The translations under genes were made by a program, and so were the position numbers. Positions 9,267 to 17,322 of a stretch of DNA of 64,000 nucleotides are shown here, piece after piece. Every line of letters starts with the position of its first letter. Position 1 is the stretch's first letter. Below the pieces are notes generated by a model that worked only from the letters and a program-made list of their open reading frames with translations, was not told the DNA's origin and did not search any database. The DNA comes from CAXNKG01 sp964202965 (GTDB taxonomy: Bacteria; Acidobacteriota; Vicinamibacteria; Vicinamibacterales; UBA2999), in NCBI GenBank assembly GCA_964202965.1, contig CAXNKG010000001.1:62001-126000 (forward strand), written 5' to 3'.

Positions 9267-9843
9267 GGGGGCCCGGCGTTCCGGACCCGCCCATCTCGCG
9301 CAGGAGCCAGGCTTTGGCGAACTTCCAGTCCCGCATGACGGTCTCGGCGGAGACCTGGAGGATCGCGGCGGTTTCGTCCACAGTGAGGCCGCCGAAAAAG
9401 CGCAGCTCGATCACTTTGCTCTTCCGTTCGTCGACCGCCGCCAATGCCACCAGCGCCTCGTCCAGCGCAACGAGGTCGTGTCCCCGCTCATTGGTGACGG
9501 GCAGCGCCTCGGTGAAGGTCACCTTCACCGCGCCGCCGCCGCGTTTCTGATAGCGCTTCGAGCGGGCGCGGTCCACGAGGATGCGCCGCATCAGCCTCGC
9601 GGACATGGCCAGAAAATGCGCGCGATCCTGCCAGTTGACCTGCTGGGTGTCGATCAGACGGAGGTACGCCTCGTTCACCAGCGCGGTTGCCTGCAGGCTA
9701 TGGCCGGCGCGCTCCCCTGCCATGCAGCGCCTCGCTATGCGGTGCAGCTCCTGCTCGACGAGGGGGACCAGTTCCTTAAGTGCGGTCTCGTCGCCATTGC
9801 CCCACGCAACGAGGAGTGCGGTGACGTTTCCTGAGTGAGTCAA
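9256..9843 (-). CDS. ECF-type RNA polymerase sigma factor (Sig-70_X6 class)
   Basis: 195 aa. Region 2 covers about residues 20-95, with TALVNEAYLRLID and FLAMSARLMRRILVDRAR. Region 4 is the C-terminal helix-turn-helix ELRFFGGLTVDETAAILQVS followed by SAETVMRDWKFAKAWL. This matches the ECF-like family common in Acidobacteriota and Planctomycetota, which directs RNA polymerase to a special set of promoters. The start is TTG at 9843, whose last bases overlap the TGA of the preceding gene (TTGA), so translation is probably coupled to it. No anti-sigma gene is adjacent, as is usual for this class, which often occurs near Ser/Thr kinases; kinase 1 begins about 650 bp away. Confidence 0.92.
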   Translation of the reverse strand: MTHSGNVTALLVAWGNGDETALKELVPLVEQELHRIARRCMAGERAGHSLQATALVNEAYLRLIDTQQVNWQDRAHFLAMSARLMRRILVDRARSKRYQKRGGGAVKVTFTEALPVTNERGHDLVALDEALVALAAVDERKSKVIELRFFGGLTVDETAAILQVSAETVMRDWKFAKAWLLREMGGSGTPGPLRT

Positions 9844-10376
9844 CGGATTCTGGAGTGACCCATTTCTCTCCGCACGGCGCGTCCCGCTTCTTGAGCAGCG
9901 ACCGTCTCGAAACCACCCGCGAGGGGCCTCCGGCCGTGACGAGCGTAGAAAGAATACATGGCGTCGACGCTCGTCACATCGGGATCAGCCAGCACTTCAA
10001 CGGCGTGACGCAGCTCGTGACCAACCAACGCCGGAAGGTCCAACCCCACCGTGCGAAAATTCACTTTCACCGATACCAACCGGTTCGCTCCCGCGGCGGT
10101 GATGCTGACGAGACAAGCTTTCACCCCATGTTCGCAGGGGCCGTGCTCGACGTAGACGATGCCGTTGGTCGTCTCAATCGTGTCAGCCAGCGCGCGAAAG
10201 GTCGTCGAGCGCTCCCTGGCGTCTCGCATCATGGCGACAAGGCGCGAAGCGGACGAGCGAACGCGGCTCTGGGCTGACGGGGCGGGAATGTGTCCGTCTT
10301 CGGCCCAAGCCATCGACGCTGCCATCGTCCCAATCACCGCCAGGATACCTGCCAGGTTTCGTGAATGCTTCGCCAT
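9840..10376 (-). CDS. Secreted zincin-like protein with HELRH motif
   Basis: 178 aa, not recognised as a named family. A signal peptide (AGILAVIGTMAASMAWA) directs export. Around residue 125 it has LVGHELRHAVEV, a match to the HExxH zinc-peptidase signature. Two cysteines in HGPCEHGVKACLVSI could form a disulfide. It is stop/start-overlapped by the ECF sigma factor downstream, so the two are co-expressed. The role may be a periplasmic protease or a sensor for the sigma factor; this is inference. A GA-rich stretch precedes the ATG. Confidence 0.65.
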   Translation of the reverse strand: MAKHSRNLAGILAVIGTMAASMAWAEDGHIPAPSAQSRVRSSASRLVAMMRDARERSTTFRALADTIETTNGIVYVEHGPCEHGVKACLVSITAAGANRLVSVKVNFRTVGLDLPALVGHELRHAVEVLADPDVTSVDAMYSFYARHGRRPLAGGFETVAAQEAGRAVRREMGHSRIR

Positions 10377-10436
10377 GTCGTTTCCCCCCTCGCTGGAGGA
10401 GGCGGGAAACGCGGAAGAAAACTGGCACCGGGCTCA

Positions 10437-10442
10437 TATAAT
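10437..10442 (+). promoter_or_regulatory. Consensus -10 box (TATAAT) ahead of kinase 1
   Basis: TATAAT ends 9 nt before an ATG at 10452 that opens a six-codon frame (MARSCR, stop at 10470-10472). The kinase start follows at 10501. The mRNA would begin near the mini-frame, giving the kinase a leader of about 50 nt. Confidence 0.55.
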
Positions 10443-10500
10443 CACTGCCCCATGGCGCGCTCGTGTCGCTAACGCCTTACACCTCAACGTTTGCGGACTG

Positions 10501-12423
10501 ATGGCCGCGATGACGCCTGACCGGTGGGCGGAGGTCGAGCGGCTGTATCACGCCGCGCTTGCACTTGGCGCGACCGAGCGCGGCGCGTTCCTGCAGGAGG
10601 CGTGTGCGGGCGACGAGCCCTTGCGGCAGGAAGTGGAGACATTGCTCCTGCAGTCGAGGAGTGGCGACTTCCTGGCGGCACCGGCCATCGCGGTGGCTGC
10701 TGGCATGATGAGTTCGCCTGACGCGTCGCTGGCGACGGGCCGGCGACTCGGCGTCTACGAGATCGTGGAGCCGATCGGCGCCGGCGGCATGGGCGAGGTC
10801 TATCGTGCGCACGATACGAAGCTCCAGCGGGATGTCGCACTCAAGATTCTGCCCCCCGCATTCACCACCGATCGCGATCGGCTTGCCCGCTTCGACCGCG
10901 AGGCACGAATGCTCGCCGCGCTCAATCATCCGAACATCGCGACCATCTACGGCTTCGAGACGATCGATGGCGTCAGTGCGCTGGTGCTGGAACTCGTCGA
11001 GGGACGGGAGCTCGCGGATCGGATCGCGCACGGTGCGCTTCCCCTGGACGACGCGCTGCCGATTGCGCGGCAGATTGCCGAGGCGCTCGAAGCGGCGCAC
11101 GAGCAGGGCATCATCCACCGCGATCTGAAGCCAGCCAACATCAAGCTGCGGCCGGACGGCATGGTGAAAGTGCTCGACTTCGGCCTGGCGAAGGTCTTCG
11201 AGAGCGAGCCCGCTGCCGGGGCTTCGATCGCACCCACCATGACGCCTCCGGCCGCGACGCGCATCGGGACGATTCTTGGCACCGCGGCGTACATGAGCCC
11301 CGAGCAGGCGCGCGGCAAGACGGTGGATAAGCGCGCGGACATCTGGGCGTTCGGCTGCGTGCTGTTCGAGATGCTCACCGGACAGCGGGCCTTTCCCGGC
11401 GAAGACATCACCGACACGCTCGCGGCGGTGGTGAGGAGCGAACCGCAGTGGGACGCGCTGCCCGATGCGGCCTCCCCAACCCTCAGGGTGTTTCTCCGCC
11501 GCTGCCTGCACAAGGACCCAAAGCAGCGTATGGGTGACATCCGTGACGTGCGGCTGGCGCTGGAGGGCGCCTTCGATGTGCCCGTCGCAGCGCCGGCCAC
11601 TGCGGCGGCACCCGGCGGACCGCTGGTCGGGAGGGCGGCACTCGTCGTCGCGGCGGCGTCGACCGCCGCGTTGATTGCCGCGATGGCCGTCCCGACGCTG
11701 AGGCATCTGCGCGAAACCCCGCCGGCCCCGCCGCCAGAGACGCGCGCCGACATCAGTACGCCGGCCACGTCCAGTCCTACGTCCTTCGCCCTCTCGCCTG
11801 ACGGGCGGCAGTTGGTGTTCGTGGCGACCGAGGACGGAGTGCGGCGCCTGTGGCTGCGCCTGCTCGGGGCCGCGTCGGCGGACCCGTTGCCGGGAACGGA
11901 AGGCGCGGCCTTTCCCTTCTGGTCGCCCGACAGCCAGTTCGTCGCCTTCTTCGCCGACGGCAGACTGAAGCGGATCGCTGTCGGCGGCGGGCGGTCACTG
12001 CCGATCGCGGACGCCGAGAGTGGCCGCGGCGGCACATGGAACGCGGACGGCGTCATCGTGTTTGCGCCAACCCTCACCAGTCCGCTCTTCCGTGTGCCGG
12101 CCTCGGGAGGCACACCCGTGGCGGTGACGACTCTCGACCAGCAGGTGAGCCACCGTTTTCCCTTCTTCCTACCCGATGGACGGCAGTTTCTGTTCTCCGC
12201 TGCAGGGATGCGGGACACCGCGGGCATGGAGGCCGGGGGCATCTATCTGGGTTCGATCGATTCGACCGAAGCGCATCGGCTGACGCCGGCCGACACGGCG
12301 GGCGCTGCCTACCTGCCATCAGGATGGCTCCTGTGGGTGCGCGACGAGACACTCGTGGCCAACGTCTGGACCTGGAACGGAAGGCGCTCATGGGCGACTC
12401 CGTCACCCTGGCCGATCCCATAA
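10501..12423 (+). CDS. Ser/Thr protein kinase with TolB-like sensor domain (kinase 1), 5' part of a frameshifted gene
   Basis: 640 aa as read. Residues 1-80 form an N-terminal helical region (DRWAEVERLYHAALA). The Hanks kinase domain follows (about 82-350): glycine loop GAGGMGEVYRA, lysine in VALKIL, catalytic HRDLKPANIK, DFG, and SPE in YMSPEQARG, so it should be active. A transmembrane segment lies near 380-400. The periplasmic part is built of PD40/TolB repeats (FALSPDGRQLVFVATED, SPDSQFVAFFADGR). The frame is lost around 12358-12362 and ends 21 codons later. The remaining repeats continue in another frame to 13139; together they would give about 879 aa, normal for the family. One missing base in a CC run explains it. 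Start ATG 10501 or 10510. Confidence 0.85.
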   Translation: MAAMTPDRWAEVERLYHAALALGATERGAFLQEACAGDEPLRQEVETLLLQSRSGDFLAAPAIAVAAGMMSSPDASLATGRRLGVYEIVEPIGAGGMGEVYRAHDTKLQRDVALKILPPAFTTDRDRLARFDREARMLAALNHPNIATIYGFETIDGVSALVLELVEGRELADRIAHGALPLDDALPIARQIAEALEAAHEQGIIHRDLKPANIKLRPDGMVKVLDFGLAKVFESEPAAGASIAPTMTPPAATRIGTILGTAAYMSPEQARGKTVDKRADIWAFGCVLFEMLTGQRAFPGEDITDTLAAVVRSEPQWDALPDAASPTLRVFLRRCLHKDPKQRMGDIRDVRLALEGAFDVPVAAPATAAAPGGPLVGRAALVVAAASTAALIAAMAVPTLRHLRETPPAPPPETRADISTPATSSPTSFALSPDGRQLVFVATEDGVRRLWLRLLGAASADPLPGTEGAAFPFWSPDSQFVAFFADGRLKRIAVGGGRSLPIADAESGRGGTWNADGVIVFAPTLTSPLFRVPASGGTPVAVTTLDQQVSHRFPFFLPDGRQFLFSAAGMRDTAGMEAGGIYLGSIDSTEAHRLTPADTAGAAYLPSGWLLWVRDETLVANVWTWNGRRSWATPSPWPIP

Positions 12424-13139
12424 CCGTCCAATCCATGCCCGCAGGCACCCTATCCGGGGCAGGCGCCGTCTCGGTATCGGCGGCGGGTCTGGTGGGCTAC
12501 CGGGCGGGTGTCGCAACCGGCCAACGGCAACTGACCTGGTTCGACCGTACCGGCAAGACGCTGGGCGTGCTGGGCGGGCCGGATGAAAGCGCTCTCTCCA
12601 GTCCCGAACTGTCGCCCGACGGCCGTTTCGTCCTCTTCGAGATCAGCGACCCAGGTCGCAACGACGACCTGTGGGCAGTGCCGCTGGAGGGAGACCGCAA
12701 GCCTCAGGCGTTTCTGAACACGAGCTTCTTCGAACAGGGGGGTCAATTCTCGCCCGACGGGCGATGGGTGGCGTACGTCTCGAACGAATCGGGACTGTAT
12801 CAGGTCTATGTGCGCCCGTTCCCCGGGCCGGATGGGCAGTGGGAGGTCTCAACATCGGGGGGAAGCCAGCCGCGATGGCGGTCCGACGGCAAGGAGCTGT
12901 ACTACATCGCGCCAGAGGGGACACTCATGGCCGCGTCGGTCGCGGTGAACGGGGCGGCCTTCCAGCCGGGCGGTCCGGTGGCGTTGTTTCAGCCACCGAT
13001 CTTTGGCGGGGGCACGAACATCGGCCAACAACAATACGACGTCGCTCCCGATGGCCGTTTCCTGATCAACGTGACCATCGGAGAGGAGACCGCGGCACCC
13101 ATCACGCTGCTGATGAACTGGAGGCCGCCAGCGCCGTAG
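12390..13139 (+). pseudogene. 3' part of frameshifted kinase 1 (TolB/PD40 C-terminal domain)
   Basis: Continues the C-terminal propeller of kinase 1 in a shifted frame. Homology to kinase C-termini begins already at 12360 (QRLDLERKALMGDSV), upstream of the first ATG at 12390. Repeats such as ELSPDGRFVLFEISD, QFSPDGRWVAYVSNES and LYQVYVRPFPGPDGQWEVS are typical, and the end (QYDVAPDGRFLINVTI, then ITLLMNW) is the usual family terminus. Alone it would be a cytoplasmic fragment with no kinase and no signal peptide, so it is most simply the broken tail of the gene, or the product of a one-base assembly error. Confidence 0.8.
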
Positions 13140-13167
13140 CGCTCAGGACGATGTGAGGACTGAGCGC
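13139..13167 (+). terminator. Possible terminator hairpin after kinase 1
   Basis: GCGCTCAG (13139-13146) is the exact reverse complement of CTGAGCGC (13160-13167), with a 13-nt loop, starting at the kinase stop codon. There is no U-tract, so intrinsic termination is uncertain. Confidence 0.35.
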
Positions 13168-13242
13168 AGGAAATTCGGCCAGATTGCGAATCGCTTCGCC
13201 AAAGATGTCGCTGATCCGCTTAACGGGTCACATGGGTCGTAG

Positions 13243-14031
13243 TCAGAGCCCAGCTCCGAGACGATACCAACGAAAATGCTCGAAGATGTCGGATCTGTCT
13301 ACGTCTTCGATCAGGAGCCGTCCCTTCTCTCTCGCCACAATTCCTATCTCGGCGGCATCCGGATCGGTGAAGCGATCAAGCACTCCCGCCACGGCGCGGC
13401 CGAGGGGTTCGTCCAGGAATCGCCGCCCATCGTCGCCGAGCAGATACGCGCAGGTGTATTCGTAAGGCACCCCCTCGCCTTGATGCTCGACGCCGTATCG
13501 GCGCTCATCCTCTTCGAGGTAGTGCTGAAGACAGTGGAAGACTCCAGCCAGGTCCTTGGCTTCTTTCCTGTCGCTGAATGCGACCAGTTTGAGCAGGGCG
13601 TAAAGGGGCAGCGGCGCGAGCGGCAACGTCGGGCCACCCTCGATCGCCGTGGGGAGGGCATGCGGCACAACTTGGCCGAAACCGGCCATGTTGAACACGA
13701 AGCCTTCTTCCAGCTGGAGCCGCCCGTCAGGGGCGATCGACTCGCTGAACGGAAGAAGGTCCACGAGCCCTCCGGAGCGGTGCTGCATCCGATGCGGCAC
13801 GCGCGTACGAGTGAAGCCAAAGTCCGCAAGTCGGTTCTTGAGCGTCTCGAAATCGGCGAGGCTCTGAACAACAACGGTCACGTCCGCGTCGTTGGTCATC
13901 CGCGCCGGGCGAGCATCCAGGAGGAGCTCCGGGACAAGGGCACCCACGATTCCGAAGGGGATGCCGAGCTCGCGCAGGCCGCGCTCGAGATCCGTCACCA
14001 CCGGAACGAGCGTGGGCTCAATTCGTGACAT
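13243..14031 (-). CDS. AbiEii-like nucleotidyltransferase (putative type IV toxin)
   Basis: 262 aa. The nucleotidyltransferase core is near the N-terminus: IPFGIVGALVPELLLDARPA followed by TNDADVTVVV, giving the D-x-D metal site (the G-S of the usual GGS motif is replaced by A-L). The middle part has VDLLPFSE and the AbiEii-like helix LPLYALLKLVAFSDRKEAKD. The ATG at 14031 sits inside the end of the upstream regulator gene (14-bp overlap), the usual antitoxin-then-toxin order of AbiE systems. In characterised AbiE systems the toxin is bacteriostatic and the partner represses the operon. Weak peptide-like sequence continues past the stop (13150-13240) and may be a lost tail. Confidence 0.78.
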   Translation of the reverse strand: MSRIEPTLVPVVTDLERGLRELGIPFGIVGALVPELLLDARPARMTNDADVTVVVQSLADFETLKNRLADFGFTRTRVPHRMQHRSGGLVDLLPFSESIAPDGRLQLEEGFVFNMAGFGQVVPHALPTAIEGGPTLPLAPLPLYALLKLVAFSDRKEAKDLAGVFHCLQHYLEEDERRYGVEHQGEGVPYEYTCAYLLGDDGRRFLDEPLGRAVAGVLDRFTDPDAAEIGIVAREKGRLLIEDVDRSDIFEHFRWYRLGAGL

Positions 14032-15094
14032 CGCCCAGCACCTTCGGCAGCAATATTTCGGCGGCCTCGAGGGCCTGCCCGGTCCCGCGATAGCGGAGTT
14101 CGGCATAGGCGAGGAGGTCAGGAGCTACAGGAATTGCCTCATCGACCGTCGCTGGAACCGCGAGCGGACCAGGGGGTTCGATGATCAGAAGGTTGCCACC
14201 TCGCACGGCAGGTTGAGCGACGAGGGCCCTCTGAACGTCGCGCTCTTCGATTGCTCGGATGGGCGCGTAGATCTCGGTCTCGTCTGCCCTGAAGAAGTGG
14301 GTACGCAGCTCCGCGGCGTCGGCGCCGGTCAGGGCCCAGGGTTGTCCGCGCTCGGCGAGAGCCGCCCGGAGGCGAGCCCAGATCTGCGGCTTATCTTCGG
14401 CGCGAACCTGAAACCGTCGTTCCTTGAGCTTGGGGCGTAGCCCTTCGACATAGGCCTGTACCCAGAGCGCCACGAGGCCCTGTCGATCGGGGATCGTCCG
14501 GCCGTCCTTGCGTTCCAGCAGGAGCCCTCTGAGCGTCAGGTCGTTCATGCACTTCGCAATCGTGCCGAGAGCCACGTCCGCCTCTTCGGCCAAGGCGCGG
14601 TAGGGGGCGTTGACCAGGTCGGGCCGGATGAGGATGGCCATTACGGCCTTGATCCAGCCCTTGTGTGGCCGTCCGGGGCCCGTTGTCGGCTCCTTCGGTG
14701 GCTGCCGGCCCTCAACATGAACGAACAGACCGGGTGCGTTGAGGTGGACATTGCCGGCGAGATCCAGATAGTCGATCTCCGCCCGCTCAAGAGCCGCGGC
14801 CTGTTGTGCGCGAACGTGAGGTGCAAGGAGGAGCAGACGGTCCTCAGCATGTTCGGTTGGCAGGTCTGCGCGACGTCGGTTCAGCTGGTCGACGATGACG
14901 GCGACGTCCTGGTGACGGAGGTGTCGTTTCTCTTCGACCAGGTATCGAATGGTTCCGCCGGCTGTCCTCCAGGTGATAACGCCATCGAAGCGGCCCAGGG
15001 GCTTGGCGGGCAGGCGGATCTCGGCCTTCGGCATCCACTTCTGGAGAGCCGGCTGGTATGCATCCAGATCTGCCGCCGGTGCTGGCCGGGCCAT
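14018..15094 (-). CDS. AbiEi-family antitoxin/transcriptional regulator
   Basis: 358 aa. An N-terminal alpha/beta domain resembling a restriction-endonuclease fold contains RYLVEEKRHLRHQDVAV and the hallmark IDYLDLAGNVHLNAPGL (about residues 125-145). A winged helix follows (about 170-235: AIMAILIRPDLV-like start, then LAEEADVALGTIAKCMNDLT), and then a C-terminal AbiEi-like domain (WALTGADAAELRTHFF). AbiEi proteins neutralise the toxin and bind inverted repeats in their own promoter; such a palindrome lies at 15112-15128. I prefer the ATG at 15094, 7 nt behind a TAGCAT -10 box; a start at 15136 would put the operator inside the gene. Confidence 0.82.
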   Translation of the reverse strand: MARPAPAADLDAYQPALQKWMPKAEIRLPAKPLGRFDGVITWRTAGGTIRYLVEEKRHLRHQDVAVIVDQLNRRRADLPTEHAEDRLLLLAPHVRAQQAAALERAEIDYLDLAGNVHLNAPGLFVHVEGRQPPKEPTTGPGRPHKGWIKAVMAILIRPDLVNAPYRALAEEADVALGTIAKCMNDLTLRGLLLERKDGRTIPDRQGLVALWVQAYVEGLRPKLKERRFQVRAEDKPQIWARLRAALAERGQPWALTGADAAELRTHFFRADETEIYAPIRAIEERDVQRALVAQPAVRGGNLLIIEPPGPLAVPATVDEAIPVAPDLLAYAELRYRGTGQALEAAEILLPKVLGDVTN

Positions 15095-15101
15095 GTTCGA
15101 G

Positions 15102-15107
15102 ATGCTA
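15102..15107 (-). promoter_or_regulatory. Putative -10 box (TAGCAT) of the AbiE operon
   Basis: On the minus strand TAGCAT is followed after 7 nt by the ATG at 15094. The same hexamer serves the gene starting at 17226. The surrounding 40 bp are AT-rich, unlike the neighbourhood. Confidence 0.55.
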
Positions 15108-15111
15108 GCAT

Positions 15112-15128
15112 GTTCATTAATAATGAAC
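15112..15128. promoter_or_regulatory. Palindromic operator GTTCATTA-A-TAATGAAC
   Basis: Perfect 8-bp inverted repeat with a one-base centre, immediately upstream of the -10 box of the AbiE operon. A further GTTCAT follows at 15139-15144 on the minus strand. Position and symmetry fit an operator for the AbiEi protein (negative autoregulation), as known for the family. Confidence 0.7.
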
Positions 15129-15180
15129 AATGACATAATATGAACGTCCCAGACGGGAAGTCGGCCGACGACCGCTCGAC

Positions 15181-15390
15181 GTGCCGAGCTCTTCCGCCGG
15201 AAGACCGACGCTGCTGTTCGAAGGACAGTACGAACCGACGCGGGTCTCAAATGCCAACTATGATGTGTCACCGGACGGCCAGCGGTTCCTCATGCTCAAA
15301 GCGAGCGAGGCGCAGGAAGGCGCCCCGACACAAATCAACGTCGTGCTGACCTGGTTCGAGGAGTTCCGGCAGCGCGTCCCGACGAACTGA
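15181..15390 (+). pseudogene. Orphan C-terminal fragment of a TolB-type Ser/Thr kinase
   Basis: About 65 codons homologous to the last part of the kinases in this window: RPTLLFEGQYEPTR, NYDVSPDGQRFLMLKASE, then INVVLTWFEEFRQRVP, the typical end of this family. No kinase domain, membrane segment or propeller precedes it; upstream lies the AbiE promoter on the other strand. It is the remnant of a gene whose 5' part was deleted or replaced by the toxin-antitoxin module. Unlikely to be expressed as a protein of its own. Confidence 0.75.
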
Positions 15391-15410
15391 CCGATTATGA
15401 GGAGAACGAC

Positions 15411-16556
15411 ATGACATTTCGTCTCGCGACATGGGGATTCGCGGTAGCCGCCGCACTCGCGTCTGGCGGAGCGGTATTCGCCCAGAACGTGCCAGCGCAG
15501 TTCGTCGTCAGCGGCAAGGCTGCCGAGCAGATTCAGGATTTCACCACGATCAACCTGGCCACGGCGGAACGCATTGCCGAGGCGTGCCAGAGGCTCGCCG
15601 TGGAGCAGAAGGTCGCGATCAGCATTTACGTGCTCGATAACGACGGCAACCACGTCTACATGGACCGCATGGATGGCCAGGGCTACCTGAACATCATCAC
15701 GGCGGAGATGAAGGCGCGCACGGCGCTGATGGAGCGGGGGCCGAGCAAGAACGTCATGAACCGCGTCCGCCGGACGCCGACCGACGAGCTGCAGCGGATT
15801 CAGCTGGGCATGTTCGCGAATTCGGGCGGCCTGCCGGTCGTGGTCAACAAGCAGCTGATTGGCACGATTGGTATTGGCGGCTCCGCGCCGCGGGTGCCGG
15901 TCTGGAGCGATGAGATCTGCGGACACAAGGCGATGCAGGAAGTGCTCGGCGCTGCGAACGTCGCGCCGCTCATCGAGGATCTGCCCAACCCGCAGAATGC
16001 GCCTCCCGCGAACCCGGCGCCGGTTCCGCGTTTCGCGACCACTGCGACTCCGAAGACGAACGTCTCGAATCCCGAATGGGTCGTCGGCGGCCGTGGGGCG
16101 TCGAATGTGTTCGACGGTAACCAGATTTCGCTCATGGCCGCCAAGAAGATCGCCAGGGTCTGCCGCGACTTCGCGGCGGCGAAGGGCGGCGGCATGTCGC
16201 TCTACATCATCGACAATGCCGGCGAGCTCGTGCACATGGAGCGGATGGACGGGCAGGCGTTCAATAACATCCGGACGGCGCTCCTGAAGGCGCAGACCTC
16301 GCTCAAGTCGCGCGTGCCGACGTCGGTCTACACGGCACAGGGACGGAACAATCCGGCCGGCCTGAACCGCACGATCGCGCAGTACGACTTCTTCACGAAC
16401 TCGGGGGGCCTGCCGATCGTGGTCGATGGCCAGATGATTGGCGTGATCGGCGTCGGCGGCGGCGCGGGGGGCGGCGGCGACGAAAACTGCGCCATCGAGG
16501 GACTGAAGGCGACGTTCGGCGAGCACGTCACGCTGCCGGTCTACCCGCCTACCTGA
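15411..16556 (+). CDS. Secreted tandem DUF336/GlcG-HbpS family protein
   Basis: 381 aa. After a signal peptide (AVAAALASGGAVFA) there are two copies of the GlcG/HbpS (PF03928) domain, about residues 40-185 and 235-375. Each has a helix like TAERIAEACQRLAVEQ, an SIYVLDNDGNHVYMDRMDG-type strand and an end motif (GGLPVVVNKQLIGTIGIGG and GGLPIVVDGQMIGVIGVGG). Single-domain members bind heme or cobalamin or are of unknown role; a fused pair is less common. The linker is Pro/Ala-rich. A GAGGAG Shine-Dalgarno precedes the ATG. The 3' end overlaps the convergent gene by 8 bp. Confidence 0.85.
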   Translation: MTFRLATWGFAVAAALASGGAVFAQNVPAQFVVSGKAAEQIQDFTTINLATAERIAEACQRLAVEQKVAISIYVLDNDGNHVYMDRMDGQGYLNIITAEMKARTALMERGPSKNVMNRVRRTPTDELQRIQLGMFANSGGLPVVVNKQLIGTIGIGGSAPRVPVWSDEICGHKAMQEVLGAANVAPLIEDLPNPQNAPPANPAPVPRFATTATPKTNVSNPEWVVGGRGASNVFDGNQISLMAAKKIARVCRDFAAAKGGGMSLYIIDNAGELVHMERMDGQAFNNIRTALLKAQTSLKSRVPTSVYTAQGRNNPAGLNRTIAQYDFFTNSGGLPIVVDGQMIGVIGVGGGAGGGGDENCAIEGLKATFGEHVTLPVYPPT

Positions 16557-17226
16557 AGAACTCGAGTCGCGCTTCCCTGACGAACACCGGGTTGAGCGGC
16601 GCCAGTGAAATGGGGCCGTTCATCCCGAGCACCGCAATCTGAATCGTCTCGCCGGGCTTGGCCGCATCGCTGACGACAACCCGATTGGGCATGTTGAACC
16701 CCATGACGAGATTGGGGCTGGGTTTGCCCACCGCGCGCGGCAACTGTCCGTTCACCCACACCTCCGCATAGTCATCCACCACGATGTGAAAGACGGCGAG
16801 CGCGCCGGCGGTGTCGAACGTGCCGACCCGCTCGGGCATCGTCAGCGTGATGCGGTACCACGTCATGAACACGCCGCCGCCGCCAATCCGGTCGGCCAGC
16901 GCCTTCGCCTCGATCGCCGGCCACGCCGAATCATCGAATCCGGCCTCGCCCGCTTTGGGTCGGAGGTCATACGACACCTTCCAGCGTCCTGCGTTCGGCC
17001 GCGGCGGCGCCTCGACGATCTGCGCGTCCATGATGCGCCACTGACCGCCCAGCACGGCGACGCCCTCTGACGTCATCAAGTCGACGCTATGCGCTGGCGT
17101 GCCGGGCGGCGCGACCTTCGGCGCCGGCGCAGGTGTCGCAGCCGGTGCGGGCGAGGTGGGTTGCTGCGCGGCCGCGAGCGGAATCACGCACAGGGCGACG
17201 AGCGGAATAGACAGTCCAATTCGCAT
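16549..17226 (-). CDS. Secreted protein with galactose-binding-like fold
   Basis: 225 aa. Signal peptide (GLSIPLVALCVIPLAAAQ), a Pro/Ala-rich linker, then a domain with FDDSAWPAIEA, TWYRITLTMPERVG and VVDDYAEVWVNGQLPRAVG. This order (substituted D-x-W, W-Y-R, E-V-W-V-N-G) is that of jelly-roll sugar-binding domains found beside glycosidases. No catalytic domain is attached, so it is likely a binding module of an exported complex. The start is supported by a TAGCAT box 6 nt upstream of the ATG. Confidence 0.65.
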   Translation of the reverse strand: MRIGLSIPLVALCVIPLAAAQQPTSPAPAATPAPAPKVAPPGTPAHSVDLMTSEGVAVLGGQWRIMDAQIVEAPPRPNAGRWKVSYDLRPKAGEAGFDDSAWPAIEAKALADRIGGGGVFMTWYRITLTMPERVGTFDTAGALAVFHIVVDDYAEVWVNGQLPRAVGKPSPNLVMGFNMPNRVVVSDAAKPGETIQIAVLGMNGPISLAPLNPVFVREARLEFFR

Positions 17227-17232
17227 GCCGCG

Positions 17233-17238
17233 ATGCTA
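17233..17238 (-). promoter_or_regulatory. Putative -10 box (TAGCAT) of the jelly-roll gene
   Basis: Minus-strand TAGCAT, 6 nt before the ATG at 17226, no Shine-Dalgarno; leaderless layout. Confidence 0.45.
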
Positions 17239-17306
17239 CCTCACACGGCAGTAGTCACCTGTGGACGGATTTGGTCCTCCGTGTCTCCGCCCTCCCCTCT
17301 CACCCA

Positions 17307-17312
17307 TATAAT
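17307..17312 (+). promoter_or_regulatory. Consensus -10 box (TATAAT) of kinase 2
   Basis: TATAAT lies 10 nt before the TTG at 17323 that opens the conserved ALTPGTRLG; no Shine-Dalgarno. Transcription would start at or within about 3 nt of the start codon. Confidence 0.65.
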
Positions 17313-17322
17313 CGCCTCACAT

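Noticed and set aside
12350..12423. Programmed -1 frameshifting in kinase 1
   Set aside because: No slippery heptamer of the X-XXY-YYZ type and no downstream pseudoknot; a lost base in a CC run is simpler.
13150..13240. Peptide-like continuation (RISDIFGEAIRNLAEFPAL) beyond the stop of the AbiEii-like gene
   Set aside because: Too short to assign and no start codon; may be a lost toxin tail but cannot be supported.
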